Below are positions 35,187-45,299 of a DNA stretch of 64,000 nucleotides, piece by piece; within the stretch, counting starts at the first letter, position 1; every line of letters begins with the position of its first letter. The stretch is from NCBI GenBank assembly GCA_046964515.1, contig JBKUYM010000001.1, forward strand, positions 248,001-312,000. The letters run 5' to 3'. The notes below the pieces were generated by a model that was given only the letters and a program-made list of their open reading frames with translations, did no database searches and was not told the DNA's origin. The DNA comes from UMGS1663 sp046964515. Lineage in GTDB: Bacteria > Bacillota > Clostridia > TANB77 > CAG-508. A program made the position numbers and the translations under genes.

Positions 35187-36888
35187 AAAATTCTTTTTTA
35201 GTTTTTTCTTTTCCACGATTTTATCTTCCCTTTCGTTTTATTGCTTATTTTTCACATTCAAACCTATTCTTTATGCCAATTCACTTATTTTTCCTTATAG
35301 TTTTCATCCCTTTGACATTTGTTTAGAACAACCTTTCCTTTGGAATTTGATAAAATATACTTTCATTATCACTTCTATTTTTTCTTATTTTACTATTTAC
35401 TATTTTCTTTTTTCTAAATTCTTTACATTCTATCTTTCTCATTTTTTTAAAGACACAAAAAACAAAGGTGATTCTCATTTAGTTAATTCTAGTTATTTGT
35501 CTCTAAATATTGGTTTAGATACACATCATCAAATGATAACGCTTCCAGAAAAAAGTCTATATCAAAATATTCTTATTACAGGAACCATCGGTTCTGGAAA
35601 AACAAGTAGCGCCATGTATCCTTTTACTAGGCAACTTATTTCTCATCAATCTGATAAAATGGTCTCTAAGATTGGAATGTTAATTTTAGATGTCAAAGGA
35701 AATTATTATAAACAGGTATTAGATTATGCCTCTATTTTTCATAGAACTGATGATATTATCTTATTAGATCTTTCAGGAAAATTTCGTTATAATCCATTGC
35801 ATAAACCTCATTTAAAAGCTTCGGTTCTTGCTAATCGCTTAAAATCTATTTTATTACTATTTTCACCAAATCAAACGGAATCTTTTTGGTTAGATAAAGC
35901 TGAAGAAGTTTTAAGAGAATCTATTAAGTTATGTCGCTTTTACAATCATGGCTATGTTACTTTTGAAGAATTACATCAATTAATTACTTTTCCTCTCTAT
36001 TATAAAAGTAAACTTGAAATTTTACGTTCTTTGTTTTTAAAAAATGTTTTTTCAAAAGAAGAGATTTATGAACTTTTATCTGCGCTTACTTTTTTTGAGA
36101 AAGAATATTATCAATTAGATGCTAGAACACTTTCCCTTTTAAAATCCGAAATTACACGTATTACTAATTTGTTCATTTCAGACTATCAAGTAAAACATGT
36201 TTTTTGTTCTCCTCTTCGTGATTTAAATTTTTTAGGTTTTTCTGAGGTTATACAATCTGGTAAAATTGTTGTTCTAAATATGAATATAGCACATTATAAA
36301 AATTTAGCTAAAGTCATTGCTGCTTATTTAAAATTAGATTTTCAAACAGAAGTACTGGAACGTTTAACCAATATTCATTCTTCTGATCGTCCAGTGTGTT
36401 TTATTAGTGATGAATATCATGAATATGTAACTGCTAACGATGCTGATTTTTTCGCACAAAGTAGAGAAGCCAAATGTATTAATATTGTTGCTACACAGAG
36501 TTATACTTCTTTACTCAATGCCTTACCCAAAGATTCAAATGTAAAAGTAATTATTCAAAATTTAGTTAATAAGCTATGGTTTCGTACAGATGATCTTTAT
36601 ACCATTGAAAGTGCTCAAAAACAGATTGGCAAAGAAGAGAAACAAAAAGTCTCTAATGTTATTTCTGAAAATGCTAAAGAAACTAACTTTAATTATCTAT
36701 TACAATCTTTTTGTTCTACTGGTTCTAATGTTTCTGAGTCTTATAATACTTATTTTCAATCAGATTTTATTTTTGATACAAATTTTTTTACACAAGAATT
36801 AGAAACTTTTTCTTGTCTTTGTTTTCTTTCTGATGGTAATAAAATCTTAAAACCACAAAAATTAAATTTAATTCCTTATTTTAAATAA
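35179..36888 (+). CDS. VirD4/TraG-type coupling ATPase of a type IV secretion system
   Basis: 569 residues. Two N-terminal membrane segments (about 6-28 and 58-85) anchor a cytoplasmic motor with Walker A GTIGSGKTS (135-143) and a Walker B region FISDEYHEYV. The late ATQSYTSLLNALPKDS and VIIQNLVNKLWFRTDD segments are typical of TraG/TraD ATPases. The protein feeds substrates to the channel. No relaxase gene is in the window, so DNA transfer is not shown. The coding strand is strongly T-rich, like other long-resident plus-strand genes left of the origin. Confidence 0.88.
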   Translation: MSKKFFFSFFFSTILSSLSFYCLFFTFKPILYANSLIFPYSFHPFDICLEQPFLWNLIKYTFIITSIFSYFTIYYFLFSKFFTFYLSHFFKDTKNKGDSHLVNSSYLSLNIGLDTHHQMITLPEKSLYQNILITGTIGSGKTSSAMYPFTRQLISHQSDKMVSKIGMLILDVKGNYYKQVLDYASIFHRTDDIILLDLSGKFRYNPLHKPHLKASVLANRLKSILLLFSPNQTESFWLDKAEEVLRESIKLCRFYNHGYVTFEELHQLITFPLYYKSKLEILRSLFLKNVFSKEEIYELLSALTFFEKEYYQLDARTLSLLKSEITRITNLFISDYQVKHVFCSPLRDLNFLGFSEVIQSGKIVVLNMNIAHYKNLAKVIAAYLKLDFQTEVLERLTNIHSSDRPVCFISDEYHEYVTANDADFFAQSREAKCINIVATQSYTSLLNALPKDSNVKVIIQNLVNKLWFRTDDLYTIESAQKQIGKEEKQKVSNVISENAKETNFNYLLQSFCSTGSNVSESYNTYFQSDFIFDTNFFTQELETFSCLCFLSDGNKILKPQKLNLIPYFK

Positions 36889-36905
36889 TTGTTTAGGAGG
36901 TTTTT

Positions 36906-37238
36906 ATGCATAAATCTATTTTTTGTTTTTTTTCTATTTTTATTTTTTCTATTTTATTTGTTTTCTTATTTTCTAACTTCTGTTTTGCTTGGGGTGAACC
37001 AGAATTAATTAGTAAATTAAATAAGGCTTTTGAAACCATTGAAGATTGGCTTATTAAGTTATCTACTCCTGCTGCCGCAGTGGCTGTTGGGACAGGTGTC
37101 TTTATGAAAAAATTTAGTTTTGGTGACGAAGAAAAAATTCGCGTTGGAAAAAAATTAATTAAAGGTAGTTTATTTTCTTATGCTTTTATTTTAGCTATTA
37201 ATTTAATCTTATCTGCTATTAAATCACTTATTGGATAA
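36906..37238 (+). CDS. VirB2/TrbC-like pilin or small channel subunit
   Basis: 110 residues. A signal-like N-terminal helix (about 5-27) ends near CFAWG. Two further hydrophobic stretches (about 55-68 and 87-107) with KKFSFGDEEKIRVGKK between them match the VirB2/TrbC two-helix plan. AGGAGG lies 5 bases before the ATG. It follows the coupling ATPase by 17 bases. Family assignment rests on size, topology and position. Confidence 0.65.
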   Translation: MHKSIFCFFSIFIFSILFVFLFSNFCFAWGEPELISKLNKAFETIEDWLIKLSTPAAAVAVGTGVFMKKFSFGDEEKIRVGKKLIKGSLFSYAFILAINLILSAIKSLIG

Positions 37239-37266
37239 TTTTACTTTTCTTTAGAAAGGAGTTCTC

Positions 37267-38148
37267 TTGGAAAACACACAAGCTAACATAACAGAAATTA
37301 TTGTTCAAACGATTAATACTTTATTTAGTACACTATTTTCTTCTATTGATAACCAAATTTACTCTATTTTGGATAAATTAACATTTGTTACCCCTGATAT
37401 CTTACAAGATGCTTATTTTTCACAATTCTTTGGAAATCAAATTATGCATAATTTAATATTAGTTGCTAATAGTCTTTTACTTGCTATTTTTCTTTATTAT
37501 GCTACTCGTTTACTTTTTTCTCATTTTTCTTATATTGAAATAGAACATCCTTATCAATTCCTTTTTAAACTCTTACTCTTTGCCTTACTTATAAACAGTT
37601 CTTATTTTATTTGTGAACAAATATTATCCATTAATTCTTTAATTTCTTCTGCTATTACTGAAATCGGAAAAACTCTATTTCAAAAAGAAATTTCTTTTAA
37701 TCAATTTATTTTAAGTTTAAATTCTATGATTACCATTGAAAAAGATATTTTTAATATTTTCTCTGTTGATGGACTCATAAAAGGATTTATTTCTATTGGA
37801 TTGTTTAATTTAGTCTTTGCTTTTTCTCTTCGCTATATTATGATTAAAGTTTTTATTTTCTTTTCTCCTTTTGCTTTTTTAACTTTAATTAATCATTCTA
37901 CCTCTTGGCTCTTTAAAACTTGGGTTAGAAGTCTTTTTAGTTTGCTTTTTTTACAATCTTTTGTCTCCATTATTTTATTAGTTATTTTTTCAGTTTCCTA
38001 CCAACCACAAAACTTATTTTCTAAATTTATATTAATTGGTGGCATTTATGCTTTATCTAAATCTAATCAATATATGAGAGAATTAATGGGTGGTATTTCA
38101 ACAGATGTTTCTCAAAATTTTACAAGCATTCGCTCTTTTTTTAAGTAA
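37267..38148 (+). CDS. VirB6/TrbL-like polytopic membrane protein
   Basis: 293 residues with about six membrane helices in the order expected for VirB6/TrbL, and a short tail (GGISTDVSQNFTSIRSFF). The start is TTG at 37267 with AAGGAG 7 bases upstream. It would form the inner-membrane base of the channel. Position between the pilin-like and PrgI-like genes supports the call. Confidence 0.65.
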   Translation: MENTQANITEIIVQTINTLFSTLFSSIDNQIYSILDKLTFVTPDILQDAYFSQFFGNQIMHNLILVANSLLLAIFLYYATRLLFSHFSYIEIEHPYQFLFKLLLFALLINSSYFICEQILSINSLISSAITEIGKTLFQKEISFNQFILSLNSMITIEKDIFNIFSVDGLIKGFISIGLFNLVFAFSLRYIMIKVFIFFSPFAFLTLINHSTSWLFKTWVRSLFSLLFLQSFVSIILLVIFSVSYQPQNLFSKFILIGGIYALSKSNQYMRELMGGISTDVSQNFTSIRSFFK

Positions 38149-38168
38149 TTATAGAAAGGTATTTTTTT

Positions 38169-38450
38169 ATGAAATTTATATTTCCTCAAAATTATCGTTT
38201 CTCTAGTAAATTATTTGGCATTATTGATTACTCTACTGCTATTTTTAATGTTTTTTGTTGGGTAATCGTTTTATCTATTAATCATTTTCTATTTCAAAAT
38301 CTTACTTTAAAAATTATTTTTTTTATTATTTTTTGTTTTCCTATCTTCTTAATTAGCATTCTTAGCTTTCAACATGAAAACATTTTATATGTTTTCTATT
38401 ACCTTTTTCTTTACTACAAAAAACAAAAACTTTATCTCTATAAGAAATAA
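38169..38450 (+). CDS. PrgI/VirB3-like two-helix membrane protein
   Basis: 93 residues with two close membrane helices (about 24-43 and 47-65) and a basic end (YYKKQKLYLYKK). The N-terminal FPQNYRFSSKLFGIIDY resembles the start of PrgI-family proteins, which stand next to VirB4 in Gram-positive systems. Here the TraC/VirB4 genes are instead on the other strand 7-9 kb away. Confidence 0.65.
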   Translation: MKFIFPQNYRFSSKLFGIIDYSTAIFNVFCWVIVLSINHFLFQNLTLKIIFFIIFCFPIFLISILSFQHENILYVFYYLFLYYKKQKLYLYKK

Positions 38451-38497
38451 GTTCCTTTGCATAGTTTTCTTTGTTTCCTTTATTTTTGTTTTCTTAG

Positions 38498-38526
38498 TTG
38501 TAAAAAAAGTAGAAAAATGCTATAAT
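38498..38526 (+). promoter_or_regulatory. Promoter of dnaD-dnaC
   Basis: TTGTAA, 17-base spacer, TATAAT, 41 bases before the dnaD ATG. It separates dnaD from the secretion operon. Confidence 0.65.
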
Positions 38527-38566
38527 TTGTTATAGTTTATATTTCCCATTTGGAAGGAGAATTTAT

Positions 38567-39535
38567 ATGAAATTAGAACAAAACGATTTACCATTACTTT
38601 TTTCAAATACAGAATTACCAGATATCTTTTTTACAGAATATTTATCACAGGCTAATGGTGACTTTGTCAAAATTTATTTATATCTGATTTTTTTATCTAA
38701 ATATGGAAAAGATATAAAATTGAATGATTTATCTAAAAAGTTAGAATTACCTTTAAAAACCATACAAGATGGTATTAAATATTGGGAAGATAATGGTGTT
38801 ATTACTAAAAAGAATATGGGATATATTATTAATAATTTACAAGAATTAGAACTTCATAAATTATATAAACCTCGTGTATCTTTATCTGCTGATACTTTAG
38901 AGCAAACTGCTCAGAATCAATATCGTGCTAAGGCAATTGAAAATATTAATAATGAATTTTTTCAAGGCATCATGTCTCCTTCTTGGTATAGTGATATCGA
39001 TTTGTGGTTTAAAAAATATGCTTTTGATGAAGAAGTTATGATTGGTCTATTTCGTTATTGCTTTAATCGCTCTGCTTTACATAGAAATTATATTCAAACT
39101 GTTGCAGAGGCTTGGCATAAAAATCATATTCAAACATTTAATGATTTAGATAAATATTATGAAAAACAGGAAAAATTAAATACGCTTTATAAATCTATTG
39201 CTAAAAAATTGGGTTATAATAGACAATTAACACAATATGAACAAGCTTATATAGAAAAATGGGTGATGGATTATGGTTATTCTTTAGAAATTATAGAAAT
39301 TGCTTTAAAACGAACCACCTCTAAAGCAAATCCTAACTTTGATTATTTAGATAAGTTATTATCTGATTGGAACGAAAGAGGATTTAAGACTATTGTAGAA
39401 ATACAAAATTTCTTATCTGATTTAAAACAAAAAAAGAAAAATGTCAAAGAATTGGAGAAAAAAACAGGATATGCTAATTATGAACAACGAAAGTATGATA
39501 ATCTAAATAGTTTATATGCTAATTTAAATTTATAA
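38567..39535 (+). CDS. dnaD: DnaD-domain replication initiation protein
   Basis: 322 residues. An N-terminal winged helix (about 30-85, LSKKLELPLKTIQDGIKYWE) is followed by one or two DnaD/DnaB2 domains; the C-terminal one has RQLTQYEQAYIEKWVMDYG and a YLDKLLSDWNERG end. In Firmicutes DnaD helps load the replicative helicase with the DnaI/DnaC loader, which is encoded next. AAGGAG lies before the ATG. Confidence 0.88.
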   Translation: MKLEQNDLPLLFSNTELPDIFFTEYLSQANGDFVKIYLYLIFLSKYGKDIKLNDLSKKLELPLKTIQDGIKYWEDNGVITKKNMGYIINNLQELELHKLYKPRVSLSADTLEQTAQNQYRAKAIENINNEFFQGIMSPSWYSDIDLWFKKYAFDEEVMIGLFRYCFNRSALHRNYIQTVAEAWHKNHIQTFNDLDKYYEKQEKLNTLYKSIAKKLGYNRQLTQYEQAYIEKWVMDYGYSLEIIEIALKRTTSKANPNFDYLDKLLSDWNERGFKTIVEIQNFLSDLKQKKKNVKELEKKTGYANYEQRKYDNLNSLYANLNL

Positions 39536-39547
39536 TAAGGAGATTTC

Positions 39548-40553
39548 ATGAATCATTCTAATTTAAAAAATTTATTAACTGAATATGAGAAAAAACGTTT
39601 AAACGCCATTTATGATGCAGAGCATAGAAAATCAATATTATATAAACAAGAACCTAGATTACAAGAAATTGATGATCTTTTAAGTAAAGAAGCTATACAA
39701 ATTTCTAAAGAAATGTTAACTAACCCAGATAAAAAATTAGTAGATCAGTTAAATGCTGATATTCAAAAATTGAAAAATGAAAAACTATCTATTTTAAAAA
39801 AGCTTGGAAAAGAGGAAAGTTATTTAAAACCTTATTATGATTGTTCTTTTTGTAATGATACGGGTTATGTGATGGATAATTATCATAGTGTTATGTGTAA
39901 TTGTCTAAAGCAAAAGTTATTTGATATTGAATATAATAAAAGTAATATTTATAATTTGCAAAAAGAAAATTTTAATACTTTTTCATCCTCTGTATATGCA
40001 GACGAAGTGGATGAAAAAAAATATCACTCTAAATTATCTCCTAGGCAAAATATAGAGTGTATTAAAAAACTTTGTTTTTCTTTTATAGACCGGTTTTGAT
40101 ACCCCTGAAGAAAAAAATTTATTATTTACAGGGAATACTGGTTTGGGAAAAACTTTTTTATCTAGTTGTATTGCTAATGAACTCTTAAATCGTGGAAAAA
40201 CCGTTCTTTATCAAACGGCTCCCGTTATGTTGGATACGATTATGGATTTCCGTTTTGGAAAAGAAACCACCTCTAAAGATATTTATGAAAATTTATTAAA
40301 TGTGGATTTATTAATTATTGATGATTTAGGTACAGAATATATGAATACTATGAAATTTTCAGAATTATTCAATATTCTTAATACTCGTTTATTAAATTCT
40401 AATCAAAAAATTACTAAAACGATTATTTCTACTAATTTAAGTTTACAAGATTTATTTTCTTGTTATGACGAAAGAATTGTTTCTCGTATTGTTGGAAATT
40501 ATCATATTTGTTACTTTTTTGGAGATGATATTCGCTTTAAAAAAGCATTGTAG
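39548..40553 (+). pseudogene. dnaC: DnaC/DnaI helicase loader gene, +1 frameshift at TTT-TGA
   Basis: The first 183 codons hold the N-terminal domain with a zinc-binding pattern (CSFCNDTG, then CNC). They end at TGA 40097-40099. Shifting +1 at TTT (40094-40096) continues directly into DTPEEKNLLFTGNTGLGKT (Walker A) and LLIIDDLGTE (Walker B), the AAA+ half up to 40553. Together about 334 residues, the family length. The site reads CGG TTT TGA T. Slippage of Phe-tRNA from TTT to the overlapping TTT would give Asp next, the same geometry as the prfB shift, but no strong internal Shine-Dalgarno is seen. Mutation or a consensus error in the TTTT run is equally possible. This loader is normally essential. 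Confidence 0.8.
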
Positions 40554-40573
40554 TATTTTTGATTTTTTCTATC

Positions 40574-40608
40574 AAAAAAAGAAAAGAACTTAATTCTTTT
40601 CTTTTTTT
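40574..40608. terminator. Bidirectional terminator between dnaC and gyrA
   Basis: AAAAAAAGAAAAGAA / TTCTTTTCTTTTTTT with a 5-base loop, between convergent genes. Confidence 0.85.
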
Positions 40609-40614
40609 ATTTTT

Positions 40615-43056
40615 CTAAATTTCTTCTTCCTCAGATGGTTCTATTAGTTCCATACTAACTACTTTTCCACCATCATTTGTTCTCATTAATGTAACACCTT
40701 GTGTAGATCTTCCTAAAATACTTACATCTTTTACTTTTAATCTAATAATTGTACCTTTATCTGTTATTAACATGATGTCTTCTATTCCTGTTGCAATTCG
40801 AATACCTACTATATTTCCAGTTTTTGGTGTTACTTTATAGGTTATAACGCCTCTTCCACCTCTATTTTGTACTCTATATTCCTCTAATTCTGTTCTTTTT
40901 CCAAAACCATTTTCCGTAATTGCTAATAAAGTAGCATTATTTCCTGTAATAATAGATTCCATACCAATTACTTGATCCTCTTCATCTAATCTAATACCAA
41001 TAACACCTTGTGCAGATCTTCCTACTGGTCTAACATCTTTTTCATCAAATGTAATACTCATACCTTTTTTAGTAACTAATACCACATTATCTTCTCCATC
41101 CGTAAGTCTAACATCTATTAATTCGTCATCTTCTTTCAATGTAATGGCCAATAAACCTGTTTTTCTAGAAGTACTATATTCTGACAATGCTGTTTTTTTG
41201 ATAAGACCATTTTTTGTTCCCATTAATAAATATTTACCTTCTGCAAAATTATTAATAGGTATAACTGCTGAAATCTTTTCTCCATTATCTAGTTGCAATA
41301 AATTAACAATGGCAGTTCCTCTTGCAGTTCTTCCTGCTTCGGGAATTTCATATCCTTTTAATCTATATAATTTTCCTTTATTGCTAAAGAATAGAATGGT
41401 ATCATGGGTAGAAGCTGTAAAGATTTGTTTTACGAAGTCTTCTTCTCTAGTTGCAATTCCCGTAATTCCTTTTCCTCCCCTTCGTTGACTTTTGTATGTA
41501 TCTATTGGCATTCTTTTTATATAACCAAAATGTGTTAAGGCTACTACGGTTTGTTCTTCCTTAATTAAATCTTCTACATCAAATTCTCCTTCGGCTGCCG
41601 CTATTTTTGTTTTTCTTTCATCTCCAAATTTTTCTTTAATTTCTAATAATTCTTCTTTAATAATGTCATATACTAATCTATCACTATTTAAAATATCTCT
41701 TAAATGAGCAATTAAAGCCATTAATTGGTTGTACTCCTCATCTATTTTTTCTCTTTGCAAACCAGATAAAGTTTTTAATCTCATATCTAGGATAGCTTGT
41801 GCTTGTATATCAGATAGCTTAAATCTTTCCATTAATCTTTCTTTTGCATCGTCATAAGCACTACGGATAATATTAATAACTTCGTCAATATTATCTAATG
41901 CAATTTTCAATCCCTCTAATATATGTGCTCTTGCTAACGCTTTATCTAATTCAAATTGTGTTCTGCGTAAAACAACATTTTTTCTATGTTCTATATAATA
42001 ATCTAAACATTGTCTTAATGTTAAAATTTTAGGCTCTCCATTTACTAAAGCAAGCATAATAATACCAAAAGTATCCTGCATTTGCGTAAATTTATATAAT
42101 TGATTTAATACCACTTTTGCATTTGCATCTCGCTTTAATTCAATAACTACTCTTACTTTTTCTTTTCTGTCAGATTCATCTCTAATTTCAGAAATGCCCT
42201 CAATTCTTTTTTCTCTTACTAGGGAAGCAATATTTTCTATTAACTTTGCTTTATTTACTTGATATGGTAAAGAACTTACAATAATTCTCTGTTTATTACC
42301 ACTCATTTCTTCTATTTCTGCTTCTGCTCTTACTGTGATTTTTCCTCTACCCGTAGTATATGCTTGCTTAATACCTTCTCTTCCCAAAATAATACCTTCT
42401 GTTGGAAAATCTGGCCCTTTTATAACAGACATTAAATCTTCATCTGTTACTTCATCTTCATCTATAATTTTAATAATGCCGTTAATTACTTCTGTTAAAT
42501 TATGAGGTGGTATATTGGTTGCCATACCTACTGCAATTCCAGAAGATCCATTTACTAACAATGCTGGTATTTTCGCAGGTAATATCGTTGGTTCTTGTAA
42601 TCTATCATCATAATTTGGCATAAACTCTACTGTATTTTTCTCTATATCTGTAAGCATATATTCTGCTATTTTTGACATTCTTGCTTCTGTATACCTCATA
42701 GCAGCAGCACCATCACCATCTATAGAGCCAAAATTTCCATGTCCATCTATTAGAGGATATCTAAGGGAAAATTCTTGTGCCATTCTAACCATTGCATCAT
42801 ATACAGAAGAATCTCCATGAGGATGATATCTACCTAATACGGAACCCACTGTATTAGCACATTTTCTATATGGCTTATCTGCTGTAATACCATCTTCATA
42901 CATAGCATATAAAATTCTTCTATGAACTGGTTTTAAACCATCTCTTACATCTGGAAGTGCACGTGATACAATAACGCTCATTGCATAATCTATATAAGCT
43001 GTTTTCATCTCCGTTTCTATGTTTCTTGGTATAATTTTTCCGTCTCTGTCTTCCAT
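40615..43056 (-). CDS. gyrA: DNA gyrase subunit A
   Basis: About 813 residues. The quinolone-resistance region GRYHPHGDSSVYDAMVRMAQ and the catalytic tyrosine in AAAMRYTEARM are intact; six C-terminal beta-pinwheel repeats include the GyrA box QRRGGKG. The start at 43056 (MEDRDGKIIPRNIE) fits the family; the ATG at 43089 adds 11 residues. Unlike the common dnaN-recF-gyrB-gyrA order, gyrA is 6 kb from gyrB, with secretion-system remnants between, and has its own promoter. Confidence 0.97.
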   Translation of the reverse strand: MEDRDGKIIPRNIETEMKTAYIDYAMSVIVSRALPDVRDGLKPVHRRILYAMYEDGITADKPYRKCANTVGSVLGRYHPHGDSSVYDAMVRMAQEFSLRYPLIDGHGNFGSIDGDGAAAMRYTEARMSKIAEYMLTDIEKNTVEFMPNYDDRLQEPTILPAKIPALLVNGSSGIAVGMATNIPPHNLTEVINGIIKIIDEDEVTDEDLMSVIKGPDFPTEGIILGREGIKQAYTTGRGKITVRAEAEIEEMSGNKQRIIVSSLPYQVNKAKLIENIASLVREKRIEGISEIRDESDRKEKVRVVIELKRDANAKVVLNQLYKFTQMQDTFGIIMLALVNGEPKILTLRQCLDYYIEHRKNVVLRRTQFELDKALARAHILEGLKIALDNIDEVINIIRSAYDDAKERLMERFKLSDIQAQAILDMRLKTLSGLQREKIDEEYNQLMALIAHLRDILNSDRLVYDIIKEELLEIKEKFGDERKTKIAAAEGEFDVEDLIKEEQTVVALTHFGYIKRMPIDTYKSQRRGGKGITGIATREEDFVKQIFTASTHDTILFFSNKGKLYRLKGYEIPEAGRTARGTAIVNLLQLDNGEKISAVIPINNFAEGKYLLMGTKNGLIKKTALSEYSTSRKTGLLAITLKEDDELIDVRLTDGEDNVVLVTKKGMSITFDEKDVRPVGRSAQGVIGIRLDEEDQVIGMESIITGNNATLLAITENGFGKRTELEEYRVQNRGGRGVITYKVTPKTGNIVGIRIATGIEDIMLITDKGTIIRLKVKDVSILGRSTQGVTLMRTNDGGKVVSMELIEPSEEEEI

Positions 43057-43116
43057 TTTTATTTTACCATTCCTTTCGTGTAAAATCATGCTTATTTTAC
43101 TTTTTTCTCTTAGTGT

Positions 43117-43145
43117 ATTATACTAAAATACACCTAATTATGCAA
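43117..43145 (-). promoter_or_regulatory. gyrA promoter
   Basis: Minus strand TTGCAT (43140-43145), 17-base spacer, TATAAT (43117-43122). Confidence 0.75.
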
Positions 43146-43151
43146 GGAAAA

Positions 43152-43199
43152 AGGCAAAAAAACTTACGGAAATTTGCTTGTTTTTGCCTCTTTTTTTTT
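43152..43199. terminator. Terminator upstream of gyrA
   Basis: AGGCAAAAA / TTTTTGCCT with T tracts on both outer sides; it can end the 244-aa gene transcript before the gyrA promoter. Confidence 0.65.
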
Positions 43200-43221
43200 C
43201 TATTCTTTTTTATTTTATTTA

Positions 43222-43956
43222 TTAAATTAATTTATTTGCTAAAGCTAATTGTTCTTCACTTAAATTAAATTTTCCTCCATTATTTTTTACTAACATATGT
43301 AAATTTTCTATAAGTCTTGCTTGCTTTATTGTACTTTCTAAAGGTACTAACTTTTTTAATTCTGATTCTAATTTTTTATATTCTTTTTGCATCCCTTCAA
43401 AATTTTCTTGTTTATAATAGACATTCCAATTGCTAGAATATTTTTGTACTTTTTCTACACTTTCTAATTGTTTATGAAATTCCTCTTCTATATTATTAGC
43501 AATATTATTTAAAATTACATTTTTTCCTTGTTTTATGGTTTTTATAATTGTATTAGGTAAAATTCCGGCTTTATTTGTTTTGTTTAATGCAAAATCTATT
43601 ACATTAGAAATTCCATCTATAATTCCTCCATTTTTTACTGCTGCATTTACTTGTGAAATATTTTCAAAATTTCCAGTTATAATACCAACGGCACTTTTCC
43701 CTAAGTCAATTGCAGAAGAAATGGCTTTTTTTATTCCTTCCTGGAATCCTTCTTTAAAAATAGTATCTTTAATCTCTATCACTTGATTTTCAATTAAATC
43801 TGGTAACAATATTCTAAGTCCAATATCTAATCCTGTATTAATTGTTTTTCCTAATGTTGTTTCTAAAAAAGATTTTTGTTCCTTTACTTGTTCTATTTCT
43901 ATATTTGCAAAAGATCTATTTTTATTATTTTCTAATATAGAAAAATTATCTTCCAT
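43222..43956 (-). CDS. Unknown 244-residue protein beside the secretion remnants
   Basis: Not recognised. No signal peptide. The middle third holds amphipathic, glycine- and alanine-spaced stretches (KKAISSAIDLGKSAVGIITG, then GGIIDGISNVIDFALNK), a glycine-zipper look seen in pore-forming or membrane-inserting proteins. The C-terminal third is charged and coiled. AAGGAAGG lies 5-8 bases before the ATG. It is intact although the genes upstream are broken, which suggests it is under selection. Cargo or an immunity-like partner of the secretion system is conceivable, but only by position. Confidence 0.6.
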   Translation of the reverse strand: MEDNFSILENNKNRSFANIEIEQVKEQKSFLETTLGKTINTGLDIGLRILLPDLIENQVIEIKDTIFKEGFQEGIKKAISSAIDLGKSAVGIITGNFENISQVNAAVKNGGIIDGISNVIDFALNKTNKAGILPNTIIKTIKQGKNVILNNIANNIEEEFHKQLESVEKVQKYSSNWNVYYKQENFEGMQKEYKKLESELKKLVPLESTIKQARLIENLHMLVKNNGGKFNLSEEQLALANKLI

Positions 43957-44075
43957 TATTCACCTTCCTTTATTTCTAATTTTTTATATTTGAAATATTT
44001 AATATTTTATACATGATTTATTTTTGTCTTTTAAAAAATAAATTATACCAATTTTTATTTTTCTATTTTTTAATT

Positions 44076-45279
44076 TTATAATTTTGTCAGATATTTTTTT
44101 ATATTCTTTTTTATATCTTTATCATTCTGTACTTCAAAATTTTTATTAATAAATAAATTATATTTTTATTTAATTTTATTTTTCCTATAATTATAAAATC
44201 ATTAAATATTTCTTTTATAATTTTATCATCTACTGATTTATTATTATATTTATTTATTACAATTTTTATTTTTCTTTTTTATTTTCCATTGTTTATTATA
44301 CATATCTAATAATTTTTTAGATTTTTCATTTCTAATAAATTTGTTTCTAATAGAAAAATATTAATATCACTATTTTCTATAATATTTTTTGTATAATCAA
44401 AAAACATTCAGAAGAAGTATCTATTAAAATAAAATCATATTGTTTTTTTATTTCATTAATAATATTAAAAATTTTATCACTACTAATTTTATGATGATTA
44501 TCAAACATTAAATTAATTCCTGATATTAAATCTAATTTTCTATTATTTTTCATATTAAACTTTTATATAATATTATATAAATAAGTTTCTTTTATTTTTC
44601 TTTTTATTTTTTCTGGATATTTATTTACACCAAGAATTGTGTGTAAACTATTATTAAGAATATCAAAATCTATAATAGCAATTTTATAATTGTTTTGAAT
44701 TAAACTATTTACTAAATTAACTGTAAATATACTTTTTCCAACACCACCAGTACCTAATATGGTAATTACTTTTTTCGTCCTATTTTCTTTTATATATTTT
44801 TTATTTTTTAATTTTAATATTGGTATTTTATCATTTTGTGTACTTGTATCTTTTATTTTATTCTCTTTTAAAAATATTTTTAATTGTTCTAATTCTAAGT
44901 TTAATTGTTTATTTTCTTCTTCTCTTTTATTTTTTATTAAATTAATAATTGTTTGAATTTCCGTTTTTTGATGATAAAATATTTTATATATTTTTTGACT
45001 ATATAACCTTTTTTCTATTTCTTTCTCTTCTTTTTCTAAAATAAAAATAATTTTTATATCTTTGTTTTTTTCTTTTATTTTTTCAATAAGTTTATACATA
45101 GATAATTTTCCATTTAAATTTTCGCTAATAATTAAAAAATCTATTTTCTTATATTTTTCTAATATTTCAAATATTCCTTCTTGATATTGTATATCTTTTG
45201 CTAATATTTCTATATCTTCTTCTTTTGTTAGTCTTTCATTTAAAAACGGATTTCCTATTGCCGTAATAACCTTTTTCAT
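44076..45279 (-). pseudogene. TadZ/ParA-like (MinD-family) ATPase gene, degraded
   Basis: The open part (238 codons, stop at 44563) has an N-terminal receiver-like domain (about 1-115) and a deviant Walker A GTGGVGKSIF with LVNSLIQNNYKIAIIDFD. Reading through the stop continues into KLDLISGINLMFDNHHK and QYDFILIDTSSEC (Walker B-like). Further single-base shifts follow at the A run near 44399-44404, near 44315 and near 44270; fragments end at about 44076. This is the layout of a CpaE/TadZ-type protein. It sits 20 bases after virB4 in the same orientation. At least four lesions make it a clear pseudogene. Confidence 0.78.
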
Positions 45280-45299
45280 TCTTATTCCATCTTCCTTTC

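Noticed and set aside
40143..40553. Separate 136-aa ATPase starting at an ATG within Walker A
   Set aside because: The ATG lies inside the phosphate-binding loop region and has no RBS; this is the second half of dnaC.
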